Assembly (NCBI GenBank): GCA_902825215.1
Contig: LR782234.1
Location: forward strand, 5,659,001-5,723,000
DNA: 64,000 nt
Reading direction: 5' to 3'
Source of the DNA: Pseudomonas fluorescens
GTDB taxonomy: Bacteria; Pseudomonadota; Gammaproteobacteria; Pseudomonadales; Pseudomonadaceae
Shown here: in pieces, positions 9,300-18,298 of the stretch
Numbering within the stretch: position 1 is the stretch's first letter
Layout: each line of letters opens with the position of its first letter
The notes under the pieces: generated by a model
What the model saw: only the letters and a program-made list of their open reading frames with translations
Database searches by the model: none
Told to the model about the DNA's origin: nothing
Translations under genes and position numbers: made by a program

Positions 9300-10003
9300 G
9301 CCTGTTCTCGTGGCTACGTCCGGCCAGCCCGCCAGTGTCGGCGCAGGTGCAACAACGCCTGACGCAATTACCGGTGGTCACCGAGCTGAGCGAATGCAGT
9401 CTGCGCGAACAGCGCTGGGTAGTGCTGGATCTGGAAACCACCGGGCTCAATCTGCACAAGGATCGGGTGTTGTCGATCGGTGCGGTAGTGATCGAGGACG
9501 GCGCGATCGATTTCGCCCAGCAGTTCGAACGCACACTACAATGTCGCGAACTGAAGATCAGCCCCAGCGTGTTGATCCACGGTCTGGCGCCGAGCGCGAT
9601 TGCCGCCGGCAGCGACCCGGCCGAGGCGTTGCTGGAACTGATGGAGTTTATCGGCGACAGCCCGGTGCTGGCGTTTCATGCGCCGTTCGATCAGCACATG
9701 CTCGGGCGTGCCTTGAAGGAGCATCTGGGGCACAAACTCCAGCATGTGTTTCTCGACGTGGCCGATATTGCCCCGCTGGTTTGCCCGCAGGCACAGATTC
9801 GTGAGGCCGGGCTGGACGAGTGGATCGAGTGGTTCAAACTTGAGGTATTCGAACGGCACAACGCCAGTGCCGATGCGTTGGCGACGGCCGAGCTGGCGTT
9901 AATCCTGTTCAGCCGTGCGCGGGCGCAGCAGATTCATAGTCCGTTGAATTTGCAGCAGCGCTTGAGTCAGTGGAAGCGGCGGCAGCAGGCGCCGTCCTTT
10001 TAA
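9296..10003 (+). CDS. DnaQ-family 3'-5' exonuclease
   Basis: 235 residues. Exonuclease motif I is VLDLETTGLNLHKDRVLSIG (two acidic residues binding catalytic metal) and motif III is HNASADALATAEL (HxxxxD). This is the DEDDh fold of the DNA polymerase III epsilon proofreading subunit, but the protein is a stand-alone paralogue without the polymerase-binding tail. Start and preceding stop share ATGA, so it is in an operon with the DUF294 gene, an association common in Pseudomonas. The role may be RNA or DNA trimming; the substrate is unknown. Confidence 0.87.
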   Translation: MSLFSWLRPASPPVSAQVQQRLTQLPVVTELSECSLREQRWVVLDLETTGLNLHKDRVLSIGAVVIEDGAIDFAQQFERTLQCRELKISPSVLIHGLAPSAIAAGSDPAEALLELMEFIGDSPVLAFHAPFDQHMLGRALKEHLGHKLQHVFLDVADIAPLVCPQAQIREAGLDEWIEWFKLEVFERHNASADALATAELALILFSRARAQQIHSPLNLQQRLSQWKRRQQAPSF

Positions 10004-10027
10004 CTTTTCGCCGCCTGCCCAGCCCCC

Positions 10028-10092
10028 TTCGCGAGCAGGCTCGCTCCCACAGGGAAGCGCATTCCACATGTGGGAGCGAGCCTGCTCGCGAA
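10028..10092. repeat. REP pair, type A
   Basis: Inverted pair of GGAGCGAGCCTGCTCGC palindromes between the exonuclease and the ECF sigma gene. Confidence 0.9.
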
Positions 10093-10165
10093 GAACGATA
10101 ACGCGGTTTTCCAGACCTCACCTGACCAGTGGCCAATTGCTAACCATTCCCACCTCTGCCAGAAT

Positions 10166-10180
10166 CGCGAACAATTCGCG
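10166..10180. promoter_or_regulatory. perfect palindrome upstream of the ECF sigma gene
   Basis: CGCGAA-CAA-TTCGCG, six-base perfect arms, 31 bp before the GTG start of the sigma gene. It does not match the Fur consensus. A role as an operator is inferred from position and symmetry only. Confidence 0.4.
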
Positions 10181-10211
10181 TTAGTTAATCTTTCCCAATC
10201 GGTGATGTCCG

Positions 10212-10730
10212 GTGTCGTCAGTCCCAAGCCCTCACAGTCAGCTTGTCGGTGCGCTGTATCGCGATCATCGCGGTTGGCTGCTGGCGTGGCTGCGGCGCAA
10301 TGTGGCTTGCCCGCAGCGTGCCGAAGACCTGAGCCAGGACACCTTCGTGCGCCTGCTCGGTCGCGATGAATTGCCGACACCGCGCGAGCCGCGCGCCTTT
10401 CTGGTGGCGATCGCCAAGGGCCTGCTGTTCGACTATTTCCGTCGCGCCGCGCTGGAACAGGCCTACCTCACCGAATTGATGCTGATACCCGAAGCCGAAC
10501 AACCGTCGGTGGAAGAGCAGCAAATGATCCTCGACGACCTCAAGGCCATCGACCGCTTGCTCGGCAAGCTCTCGACCAAGGCCCGCGCCGCGTTCTTGTA
10601 CAACCGCCTCGATGGCCTCAGCCATGCCGAGATCGCCACCCGCCTCGGCGTCTCGGTGCCGCGTGTGCGTCAGTATCTGGCGCAGGGTATTCGCCAGTGC
10701 TACATCGCCCTCTACGGTGAGCCGACATGA
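10212..10730 (+). CDS. ECF sigma factor, FecI type (iron starvation)
   Basis: 172 residues. Region 2 is visible as QLVGALYRDHRGWLLAWLRR... RAEDLSQDTFVRLL and region 4 as LDGLSHAEIATRLGVSVPRVRQYL. FecI-type sigma factors direct RNA polymerase to TonB-receptor genes when the cognate siderophore signal arrives through FecR. Its stop overlaps the fecR-like start (ATGA), and a TonB receptor with a signalling domain follows. The start codon is GTG at 10212; the nearby ATG at 10205 is out of frame. Confidence 0.93.
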   Translation: MSSVPSPHSQLVGALYRDHRGWLLAWLRRNVACPQRAEDLSQDTFVRLLGRDELPTPREPRAFLVAIAKGLLFDYFRRAALEQAYLTELMLIPEAEQPSVEEQQMILDDLKAIDRLLGKLSTKARAAFLYNRLDGLSHAEIATRLGVSVPRVRQYLAQGIRQCYIALYGEPT

Positions 10731-11701
10731 GCCCGGCCAGTTCCCGACCGGTGCCGGCGCATGTGCTGGATGCGGCGATTGCCTGGCAATTGACCCTCGA
10801 TTCGAGCAGCCCGCTGGAGCGCGAGGAGTTCGCCAAATGGCACGCTGCCAATGAAGAACACGCCCGTGCATGGCGCCAGTTGGGCATGCTTGATCAACGC
10901 TTCAGCGTGGCCAAAGGTCCGGCGCGCAGTGCCTTGCTGCAATCACGCGAGGGCATTCGTCGGCGCGTGCGCAAACTCGGCAGCGGCTTGGCCAGCGTGG
11001 TAGTGATCGTCGGTCTGGGGCTGTTCGCCAGTGAACGCTTTCTGCCGCTGGATTACTGGCTGGCCGATCAACGCACCGCGACTGGCGAGCAGCGCACCGT
11101 GCGCCTGGCGGACGGCACCGTGCTCAATCTCAATACCCATAGCGCGGTGGATGTGCGATTCGATGACCAGCGCCGGTTGATCGTCTTGCAGGAAGGCGAA
11201 ATTCTCGTCGAGACCGCTCATGGCGATGCGCGGCCATTTATTGTCGAAACCCGCGAAGGCAGCATGCGTGCGCTGGGTACGCGGTTTCTGGTCAAGCGTG
11301 AAGAAGACGGCACGCGGTTGAGCGTGTTGCAGTCGGCGGTAGCCGCCCATGGGCAAGCCAATCCGCAGGAACAAATTCTGCGCGAAGGCCAGCAGGTGCT
11401 GCTGCGCCGCGATGGCCTTGGCCAGGTCGCCGCGCTCAATCCCGGCGCCGATGCCTGGACCCGCGGCATGCTGGTGGTCGATAACGCGCGCCTCGGCGAT
11501 CTGGTGCATGAGCTGGGACGTTATCGTCGCGGGCACCTCGGCGTGGCGCCGGAGGTGGCGGACTTGCGCATTACCGGCAGCTTCCCGCTGCACGATACCG
11601 ATAAGGCCCTGAGCGCGCTGCTGCCGACCCTGCCGGTGCAGATCGAGCGGCATACGCCGTATTGGGTCACCGTGGCGAAGGCCGAGCCCTCTTCCCCTTG
11701 A
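10727..11701 (+). CDS. FecR-like anti-sigma/sigma regulator
   Basis: 324 residues: a cytoplasmic N-terminal DUF4880 domain (AIAWQLTLDSSSPLEREEFAKW), a single membrane segment near residues 84-104 (LASVVVIVGLGLFASERF), then a periplasmic FecR domain (VRLADGTVLNLNTHSAVDVR) and a C-terminal STN-contacting part. Members hold the sigma factor and release it by regulated proteolysis when the receptor's signalling domain binds in the periplasm. It is coupled to the upstream sigma gene through ATGA and separated from the receptor gene by a type-C repeat. Confidence 0.93.
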   Translation: MSPASSRPVPAHVLDAAIAWQLTLDSSSPLEREEFAKWHAANEEHARAWRQLGMLDQRFSVAKGPARSALLQSREGIRRRVRKLGSGLASVVVIVGLGLFASERFLPLDYWLADQRTATGEQRTVRLADGTVLNLNTHSAVDVRFDDQRRLIVLQEGEILVETAHGDARPFIVETREGSMRALGTRFLVKREEDGTRLSVLQSAVAAHGQANPQEQILREGQQVLLRRDGLGQVAALNPGADAWTRGMLVVDNARLGDLVHELGRYRRGHLGVAPEVADLRITGSFPLHDTDKALSALLPTLPVQIERHTPYWVTVAKAEPSSP

Positions 11702-11704
11702 CCT

Positions 11705-11814
11705 GATCGTTCCCACGCTCTGCGTGGGAATGCAGCCCGGGACGCTCTGCGTCCCTGCCGAAGCGGACGCAGAGCGTCCATTGAGGCATTCCCACGCGGG
11801 CATGGGAACGATCA
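11705..11814. repeat. long palindromic repeat, type C
   Basis: Bounded by GATCGTTCCCACGC and GGGAACGATC with inner inverted repeats. It lies between the fecR-like gene and the receptor gene, so the receptor probably has its own promoter in 11815-11935. Confidence 0.9.
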
Positions 11815-11935
11815 ATCCCGCAGAAATGTGGCTGTTTTTCAGTTAATCGAAATTATTTTCATCCAGCCCTATCACTTTCTGCTTTTCATCCGGCACACAG
11901 GCAATTGAGAAATATTTCCATTCAGGAGCCGCCGT

Positions 11936-14362
11936 ATGTCCCGTTCGCTAGACACCTTGTTGCGCCCCAGTCTGCTGGCTGTCGCCATTGCGCTCAGCGC
12001 CCCGCTGATCAGCAGCCCGTTGCTCGCCGCCGAGCAAGCGTCCAGCGTGCGCGCCTACAACTTGCCGGCGGCGCCGCTGTCGACCACGTTGAACCAGATC
12101 GCCAGTCAGGGCGGCCTGGCGTTGTCGCTGAATCCGGCACTGGCGGCGGGTAAGTCTTCGGCGCCGGTCAACGGCCAGTACGATGCCGCCGGCGCCCTGC
12201 GCGCCGCCCTGCGTGGCACCGGCCTGCAACTGGAACAAAGCAGCGCCGGCACCTACACCCTGGTCGCTGTGCCTGAAGGCACGCTGGCCCTGCCGGAAAC
12301 TTCGGTCATCGGCGTAGAGAATCTGGAAACCGCCTGGGGCCCGGTCGAGGGCTACACCGCCACGCGCACTGCCGCCGGGACCAAAACCGACACCGCCCTG
12401 GTCGAAGCGCCGCGCTCGATCTCGGTGGCGACCCGTCAGCAAATGGACGACCGCAGCGTGCACAGCCTCGACGATGCCGTGCGCTACATGCCGGGCATCA
12501 CCGCCAGCAGCTATGGCAGCGACACCCGCGCCGACTGGCTGCGCGTGCGCGGTTTCGAACCGACCCAGTTCCTCGACGGCCTGCCGCTGCCCAAGGGCGT
12601 GTACGCCAACCCGAAACAGGAAACCTGGAACCTCGACCGCCTCGCCCTGCTGCGCGGCCCGGCCTCCTCGGTGTACGGCCAGACTCCACCGGGCGGCCTG
12701 CTCGACATGGTCAGCCGCCGCCCGAGTGCTGAAGCGAGCAACGAAATCCAGCTGCAATATGGCAGCGACAATCATCGCCAGATCAACTTCGCCAGCACCG
12801 GCAAGATCGATGACGCCGGGCAGTTTCTGTACGGCATCAGCGGCGTGGTGCGCGACAGCGGCACGCAGATCGACCACGTCGACAACAAGCGCTACAACAT
12901 CGCGCCGAGCCTGACCTGGAACATCGACGACGACACCAAATTCACCCTGCTGAGCCAGTTCACCCGCGATGACACCGGCATCACCAGCCAGTTTCTGCCG
13001 ATCCAGGGCACCAAAATCAACTCGCCGTTCGGTGATATCTCTCACCACAAGAACCTCGGCGATCCGGACTGGGAATATTACGACCGCACCTACTACGCGC
13101 TGGGCTACGCCTTTGAACATCGGCTGAACGATGTCTGGCAGTTCAAGCAGAACCTGCGCTACACCAAGTCGGATCTGTCGTTCCAGGTGCTGACGCCCGG
13201 CTCCTACCCATTCACCACGGTGGATGAACAAGGCAACGTCGGTCGCACCAGCACCAGCGTCGAAGAAGACATCAGCCAGTTCGCCGTGGACAACAACTTT
13301 CAGGCCGATTTCGCCACCGGTGACATCCGCCACACCCTGCTGCTGGGTCTGGATCACCAGCGCAGCAATACCAACTACACCTCGATTTTCGGCGATGGCC
13401 TGACCACCAACGTGATCACCCCGATCTACGGCCAGCCGATCGTCCGTCCGGCGCGCTCCACGGCGTTTTACGACTACGACCAGAAGACCTACCAGACCGG
13501 CCTGTACGTGCAGGACCAGATGGCCCTCGACCAATGGCGCCTGACCCTCGGTGGTCGCGAAGACTGGGTGCACACCAGCACGCAATTCATCAACCAGGGC
13601 GACGCCACCAACACCCAGCGCGACAAGAAATTCAGCGGCAACGCAGCCCTCAGCTACGTGTTCGACAACGGTTTCGTGCCGTACCTGTCGTACGCCGAGT
13701 CGTTCCAGCCAACCACCGGTGCCGACGCCACGTCCACCGGATCGCTGAAACCCACAGAAGGCAAGCAATGGGAACTGGGCATCAAGTACCAGCCGCCGGG
13801 CAGCAAGACCCTGCTGACCGCTGCCGTGTATGACCTCACCCAGAAGAACGTCTCGGTCAACACCTTCGTCAACAACGTTTCGATCACCAGCCAGACCGGC
13901 GAAGTCAAAGTCAAAGGTCTGGAGCTGGAAGCGGTGTCCGACGTGACCGATAACCTGAAAGTCATCGCCGCCTACACCCTGGCCAAGTCGGAAGTGCAAA
14001 ATGGCGTCGACAAGGGCAATCGCCTGCAACTGATGCCCAACCAGCAAGCCTCGCTGTGGACCGATTACACCTGGCACAGCGGCGTGCTCGACGGCTTCGG
14101 CATTGGCGGCGGCGTGCGTTACACCGGCAACACCTATGGCGACAAGGCCAACACCTGGCTGGGCAAGGCCGACGCCTACACGGTGTTCGACGCTTCGGTG
14201 CATTACGACCTCGGGCGCCTCGACAACAGCCTCAAAGGCGCATCGTTGGCGGTCAACGCGACCAACCTGTTCGACAAGGAATACATTTCCACCTGCGACA
14301 GCTTCTATTGCTACTACGGCGACCAGCGCAGCGTCGTCGCCAGTGCCACCTACAAGTGGTAA
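11936..14362 (+). CDS. TonB-dependent ferric-hydroxamate (ferrichrome-type) siderophore receptor
   Basis: 808 residues. A signal peptide (~1-32, ending LLAAEQ), then an STN signalling domain (~36-108, VRAYNLPAAPLSTTLNQIA), a plug (~130-250, DWLRVRGFEPTQFLDGLPLP) and a 22-strand barrel ending in aromatic W. The C-terminal block NLFDKEYISTCDSFYCYYGD-QRSVVASATYKW resembles the FhuA end, with its paired cysteines, so a hydroxamate such as ferrichrome is the best substrate guess. The STN domain and the upstream sigma/FecR pair mark it as a transducing receptor that induces its own synthesis. ATG at 11936 follows CAGGAG. The upstream 120 bp is AT-rich; a Fur-like GAAATTATTTTCAT stretch is suggestive only. 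Confidence 0.93.
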   Translation: MSRSLDTLLRPSLLAVAIALSAPLISSPLLAAEQASSVRAYNLPAAPLSTTLNQIASQGGLALSLNPALAAGKSSAPVNGQYDAAGALRAALRGTGLQLEQSSAGTYTLVAVPEGTLALPETSVIGVENLETAWGPVEGYTATRTAAGTKTDTALVEAPRSISVATRQQMDDRSVHSLDDAVRYMPGITASSYGSDTRADWLRVRGFEPTQFLDGLPLPKGVYANPKQETWNLDRLALLRGPASSVYGQTPPGGLLDMVSRRPSAEASNEIQLQYGSDNHRQINFASTGKIDDAGQFLYGISGVVRDSGTQIDHVDNKRYNIAPSLTWNIDDDTKFTLLSQFTRDDTGITSQFLPIQGTKINSPFGDISHHKNLGDPDWEYYDRTYYALGYAFEHRLNDVWQFKQNLRYTKSDLSFQVLTPGSYPFTTVDEQGNVGRTSTSVEEDISQFAVDNNFQADFATGDIRHTLLLGLDHQRSNTNYTSIFGDGLTTNVITPIYGQPIVRPARSTAFYDYDQKTYQTGLYVQDQMALDQWRLTLGGREDWVHTSTQFINQGDATNTQRDKKFSGNAALSYVFDNGFVPYLSYAESFQPTTGADATSTGSLKPTEGKQWELGIKYQPPGSKTLLTAAVYDLTQKNVSVNTFVNNVSITSQTGEVKVKGLELEAVSDVTDNLKVIAAYTLAKSEVQNGVDKGNRLQLMPNQQASLWTDYTWHSGVLDGFGIGGGVRYTGNTYGDKANTWLGKADAYTVFDASVHYDLGRLDNSLKGASLAVNATNLFDKEYISTCDSFYCYYGDQRSVVASATYKW

Positions 14363-14436
14363 GCGCGTGAGCTGAAACGGGCCCCATTACCAGGCCGTCC
14401 GCCGTGGACGGCTTCGGTGTTTTTGAAGGTCATGCA

Positions 14437-15567
14437 ATGAAAAGTAAAACCATCCGCCGCTGGTCGTTCATTCACACCTGGACCAGCCTGATCTGCACGG
14501 TGTTTCTGCTGATGCTGGCGCTGACCGGTCTGCCGCTGATTTTCAGCCACGAGATCGATCATCTGCTCGGCAACGCCCCCGAGTTGCGCGAGATGCCGGC
14601 CGACACGCCGCAGCTCAACCTGCAGCAACTGGTCGACGCCGCGCAGCAGCATCGCCCCGGCGAAGTCATGCAGTACTTCGGTTATGACGACGAAGAGCCG
14701 AATGCGGCGTTCGCGATCATGGCGAAAACCGCCGACACCGAACCGAACTCGTCGCACACCTTCATGCTCGATGCGCGCACCGGCGAGGCGCTGGAAACGC
14801 CCTCGGCCAACGGCGGCTTGATGCTGTTCATCCTGCGCCTGCACGTCGACATGTTTGCCGGGTTACCGGGCAAACTGCTGCTGGCGTTCATGGGGTTGTT
14901 GTTTGTCGTGGCGATCGTGTCCGGGACGGTGCTGTACCTGCCGTTCATGCGTCGCTTGAAATTCGGCACCGTGCGCCAGGACAAATCCACGCGGCTGCGC
15001 TGGCTCGACCTGCATAACCTGATCGGCATCGTGACGCTGACGTGGTGCCTGGTGGTGGGCGTGACCGGGGTGATCAGCGCCTGCGCCGACCTGCTGATCG
15101 CCGCGTGGCGCAACGATGCGCTGACCACGCTGATTGCGCCGTACCGTGATGCGCCGCCTCTGACGCAATTGGCGCCGGCCACGCGCTTGCTCGACATCGC
15201 CGCTGAAGTCGCACCGGGCATGAAGCCGGATTTCATCGCCTTCCCCGGCACACGTTTTTCCAGCGAACACCATTACGCAGTGTTCATGAAGGGCGGCACG
15301 CACCTGACTTCGCATCTGCTGACGCCAGTGCTGATCGACGCCACCAATCTGCAGGTTACCGCCGTGGCCGAGCGTCCGTGGTACATGGACGCCATGGGCA
15401 TGTCGCAGCCTTTGCATTTCGGTGATTACGGCGGCATGCCAATGAAGATCCTGTGGGCCACGCTCGATGTGTTGACCATCATCGTGCTGGCCAGCGGCGT
15501 GTACCTGTGGCTGGTGCGGCGCAAAGCGGCGAACCGGGTGGCGGAAACCGCGGAGGCCTCGGCATGA
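14437..15567 (+). CDS. PepSY-associated membrane protein (possible siderophore-iron reductase)
   Basis: 376 residues with four strong transmembrane segments (near 15-37, ~140-165, ~190-210 and ~340-362) and PepSY-type periplasmic stretches between them; the opening RRWSFIHTWTSLICTVFLLMLALTGLPLIF is typical. Such proteins follow siderophore receptors and are thought to reduce ferric siderophores in the inner membrane or periplasm. It starts 75 bp after the receptor, and its stop overlaps the next small gene (ATGA). The reductase role is inferred from family and context. Confidence 0.85.
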   Translation: MKSKTIRRWSFIHTWTSLICTVFLLMLALTGLPLIFSHEIDHLLGNAPELREMPADTPQLNLQQLVDAAQQHRPGEVMQYFGYDDEEPNAAFAIMAKTADTEPNSSHTFMLDARTGEALETPSANGGLMLFILRLHVDMFAGLPGKLLLAFMGLLFVVAIVSGTVLYLPFMRRLKFGTVRQDKSTRLRWLDLHNLIGIVTLTWCLVVGVTGVISACADLLIAAWRNDALTTLIAPYRDAPPLTQLAPATRLLDIAAEVAPGMKPDFIAFPGTRFSSEHHYAVFMKGGTHLTSHLLTPVLIDATNLQVTAVAERPWYMDAMGMSQPLHFGDYGGMPMKILWATLDVLTIIVLASGVYLWLVRRKAANRVAETAEASA

Positions 15568-15743
15568 AGCCGCGTCAGTCGAGTTTCTGGAAGGTCTTCA
15601 GCACACCGATCGTGATCGCCCTGCTCAGTGCGGCGGGGTTGTTTGCGGCATTGCTGGGAGATGGCATCTGGGATGCGTTGAGCTGGGTCGGGCTGGGTGT
15701 GCCGGCATTTCTGGCGCTCAAGGGATTGCTGCAGCGCGGGTGA
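15564..15743 (+). CDS. small membrane protein of the iron-uptake operon
   Basis: 59 residues, MKPRQSSFWKVFSTPIVIAL..., two hydrophobic helices (about 11-31 and 36-53) and a basic tail. The ATG overlaps the PepSY stop (ATGA), so it is translated from the same message. Similar tiny proteins commonly follow PepSY genes in Pseudomonas; no function is known. It may be an accessory subunit of the PepSY protein. Confidence 0.78.
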   Translation: MKPRQSSFWKVFSTPIVIALLSAAGLFAALLGDGIWDALSWVGLGVPAFLALKGLLQRG

Positions 15744-15767
15744 TTTTTGTGTTGTCGGTGATGGCCT

Positions 15768-15861
15768 CATCGCTGGCAAGCCAGCTCCCACAGGGGTTTA
15801 CGCTGAATCTGAAATTTGTGTTCACTGCAAAACACTGTGGGAGCTGGCTTGCCAGCGATGG
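15768..15861. repeat. REP pair, type B
   Basis: Inverted pair of GGAGCTGGCTTGCCAGCGATG palindromes (arms under 21 bp) between the 59-aa gene and the GST gene. Confidence 0.9.
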
Positions 15862-15952
15862 CGATCGCCAAGGCACCATCATTTCCCTCGCCAGCCACAG
15901 AGGTTGTGGCTAGGCTAACCTCCTGCTCTTCGACGATCACCGAGGTTTGCCC

Positions 15953-16582
15953 ATGTCCGCCCCCAGCATGACCCTGTACCACAACACGCTCTCCCCGTTC
16001 GTGCGCAAAGTGATGGTGTTGCTTCACGAAACCGGGCAGCAGGATCGCGTGGCGCTGCAAGACTGTGTGCTCAGCCCGGTCAGTCCGGACCCGGCGCTGA
16101 TCGCCGACAACCCGTTGAGCAAGATCCCCGCCCTGCGTCTGGCCGATGGCAATGTCATCCATGACAGCCGCGTGATCCTTGAATACCTCGACCAGCAGCA
16201 CGTCGGTAATCCGCTGATCCCGCGTGAAGGCGCGGCGCGCTGGCGGCGTCTGACCCTGGCGTCGATGGCCGACGGGATCATGGACGCCTCGGTGATGGTG
16301 CGTTACGAAACCGTCCTGCGCCCGGTGGAAAAACACTGGGAGCAGTGGCTCGACGCTCAGCGCGACAAGATCCGCCGCGCCCTCGCCGTGCTGGAAAACG
16401 AGGCGATTGCCGAGCTGACCAGCCACTTCGACGTGGCCGCGATCAGCGTCGCCTGTGCCCTGGGTTATCTGGATCTGCGTTTCCCGGACATGGACTGGCG
16501 CGCGGCCAATCCACAACTGGGCAACTGGTATTTTGAAGTGAGTCAGCGACCGTCCATGGTCGCGACAATGCCCAAGCCCTGA
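15953..16582 (+). CDS. glutathione S-transferase family protein
   Basis: 209 residues. Thioredoxin-like N-terminal domain (MTLYHNTLSPFVRKVMVLLHE; NPLSKIPALRLADG with the cis-proline; DSRVILEYLD for the glutathione gamma-glutamyl contact), then an all-helical C-terminal domain (~90-205). It would conjugate glutathione to an unknown electrophile in the cytoplasm. ATG at 15953 is preferred over the TTG two codons earlier because it follows a CGAGG site at 15941-15945. Single gene. Confidence 0.88.
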   Translation: MSAPSMTLYHNTLSPFVRKVMVLLHETGQQDRVALQDCVLSPVSPDPALIADNPLSKIPALRLADGNVIHDSRVILEYLDQQHVGNPLIPREGAARWRRLTLASMADGIMDASVMVRYETVLRPVEKHWEQWLDAQRDKIRRALAVLENEAIAELTSHFDVAAISVACALGYLDLRFPDMDWRAANPQLGNWYFEVSQRPSMVATMPKP

Positions 16583-16605
16583 TTCTGCGGCGCCTGTTCG
16601 GCCCC

Positions 16606-16668
16606 CATCGCGAGCAGGCTCACTCCTACAATTGACCGCATTCCCCTGTGCGAGCCTGCTCGCGATGG
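16606..16668. repeat. degenerate REP pair, type A
   Basis: Two decayed copies of the GCGAGCAGGCTCGC palindrome between the convergent GST and creD genes. Confidence 0.8.
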
Positions 16669-16756
16669 CACCACCTCGGTTGCAGTGGCAGAGCTGCAAG
16701 AATCAGGGTCAGCAAAACCGCTGCTTCCCTGCGCTCCTCGCGCAAGCCCACCCCGC

Positions 16757-18124
16757 TCATTCCACCACCCCCAGATCAAACTCCAGCGGCTTCGCCGGTT
16801 TCTGCGCAAGCGCATACCAGTCCAGCCGGCGCGTCAGCACCATGAACACCCCAAGCAGTCCGAACAGCAGTAGCGAGCCCATCAGCAGCGCGTAATCCTC
16901 GGCGCTCAGCAATCCGTAAAGCAGGCCATACAACGCCGCCAGCCCGGCGGAGAAGCTCAAGCCGTGACGCACGCTGCGCAGCACATGGCAGACGTAAAAG
17001 CCGATCAGCAACACGCAACCACTGGCCGACAGCAGATAGGCCAAGGCAAAGCCGATGTGTTCCGACAGCGACAGCAGCAACAGGTAAAAGAACGCCAGCG
17101 CCACACCGACCAACGCGTACTGCACCGGGTGCACCGCCAGGCTCTTGAGCACTTCGAAGAGGAAGAAACCAGCGAAGGTCAGGACGATGAACAGCAAGGC
17201 GTATTTGATCGCCCGGTCGCTTTTCAGGTATTGGTCGACCGGGTCAATGAAGCTCACGCCGAAGCTGCGGCCGTTCAGCCCATCGCAATCGCCGACGATG
17301 CAGCGGTCCATCGCCTCTTGCAGGTTGGTGGAGAAAAACGAAGTCTGCCAGTCGGCGCTGAAACCCTGATCGTTGATTTCACGCTTGGCCGGCAGGAAGT
17401 TGCCGACAAAGCTTGGGTGCGGCCAGTTGGCCTTGAGGCTGACGCTGCTGGTCTTGCCCACCGGCAACACTTTTAGCGAGCCGGTGCCTTGCAGGCGCAG
17501 GTCGAAGGCAAAGCTCAGTTGGGTGGCTTTGCCGGTGTCCAGCGCTGGCAGCGTTACATGCACGCCTTCACCGATCCAGCCCACTTCCGACCCGGGAACG
17601 AAGTCCAGGCGCTGGCCGTCGATTTCCAGTTTCAGCGCGTTTTCGATGCCGCGAATGTCGCTGATGCCCACCGCCAGGAACGGCGCGTCAAACTGGTAAT
17701 CGGTGAAGTTCTCCTTGATCCCCAATTGCGCCGGCAGAGCGAAATGGCCGTTGATACGGTTGTCCGCGTGAAACAGCCGCGCCTCATAAATGCCGCGCTT
17801 GCGCAGCTCGGTTTCCACTTGGCCGTCGAGTTCGAAACGCTCCGGCAGGAAGTACAGACGCCCGCGTTCCTCACCGACTTCTTCGTAGCGCTGATTGGTT
17901 TTGTCGTTGGTTTTCCAGGTGCGCACCACCTTGCGATACGGCACCACCATCACCGGCCCGCTCAGCTGCTGGCTATAGCTGGAGCTGCGGGCGATGTCAT
18001 CGAGCACACCGTCGCGTAATTGTTGGCGCTCGTCGATGACGCCGTCGATCATCAGCAGCGGTATCAGCAACAGCAGGATCAGCAAGGCGATGGCGCCGAG
18101 CTTGATGGTCAGATTTCGATTCAT
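16757..18124 (-). CDS. creD: cell envelope integrity inner-membrane protein CreD
   Basis: 455 residues: an N-terminal membrane helix (LGAIALLILLLLIPLLMIDG), a large periplasmic domain (~30-305), then five or so C-terminal helices from about residue 310 (YALLFIVLTFAGFFLFEVLKSL...). This is the CreD/Cet layout. CreD is controlled by CreBC and affects envelope integrity and beta-lactam response in Pseudomonas. It follows creC on the same strand after a 174-bp gap that contains a type-A REP pair. Confidence 0.95.
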   Translation of the reverse strand: MNRNLTIKLGAIALLILLLLIPLLMIDGVIDERQQLRDGVLDDIARSSSYSQQLSGPVMVVPYRKVVRTWKTNDKTNQRYEEVGEERGRLYFLPERFELDGQVETELRKRGIYEARLFHADNRINGHFALPAQLGIKENFTDYQFDAPFLAVGISDIRGIENALKLEIDGQRLDFVPGSEVGWIGEGVHVTLPALDTGKATQLSFAFDLRLQGTGSLKVLPVGKTSSVSLKANWPHPSFVGNFLPAKREINDQGFSADWQTSFFSTNLQEAMDRCIVGDCDGLNGRSFGVSFIDPVDQYLKSDRAIKYALLFIVLTFAGFFLFEVLKSLAVHPVQYALVGVALAFFYLLLLSLSEHIGFALAYLLSASGCVLLIGFYVCHVLRSVRHGLSFSAGLAALYGLLYGLLSAEDYALLMGSLLLFGLLGVFMVLTRRLDWYALAQKPAKPLEFDLGVVE

Positions 18125-18219
18125 GGGACTCTCCCTGTTTGGATGGGCAGAGTCTGGTGAGGGCGTGTGAGGGTTTTGTGGTGAGAGTATGGAGATTATG
18201 TGGAGAATGCGCCGGTCCC

Positions 18220-18285
18220 TTCGCGAGCAGGCTCGCTCCCACTTTGGAATGTGCTTCTCTGTGGGAGCGAGCCTGCTCGCGATGG
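18220..18285. repeat. REP pair, type A
   Basis: Inverted pair between creD and creC, inside the creBCD cluster. Confidence 0.9.
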
Positions 18286-18298
18286 CCGCGACTCAGTC

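Noticed and set aside
11815..11935. Fur box before the TonB receptor gene
   Set aside because: GAAATTATTTTCAT matches the consensus only loosely; left as a remark, not a feature.
11948..14203. A 751-codon minus-strand open frame
   Set aside because: Shadow of the TonB receptor gene; composition typical of an antisense frame.
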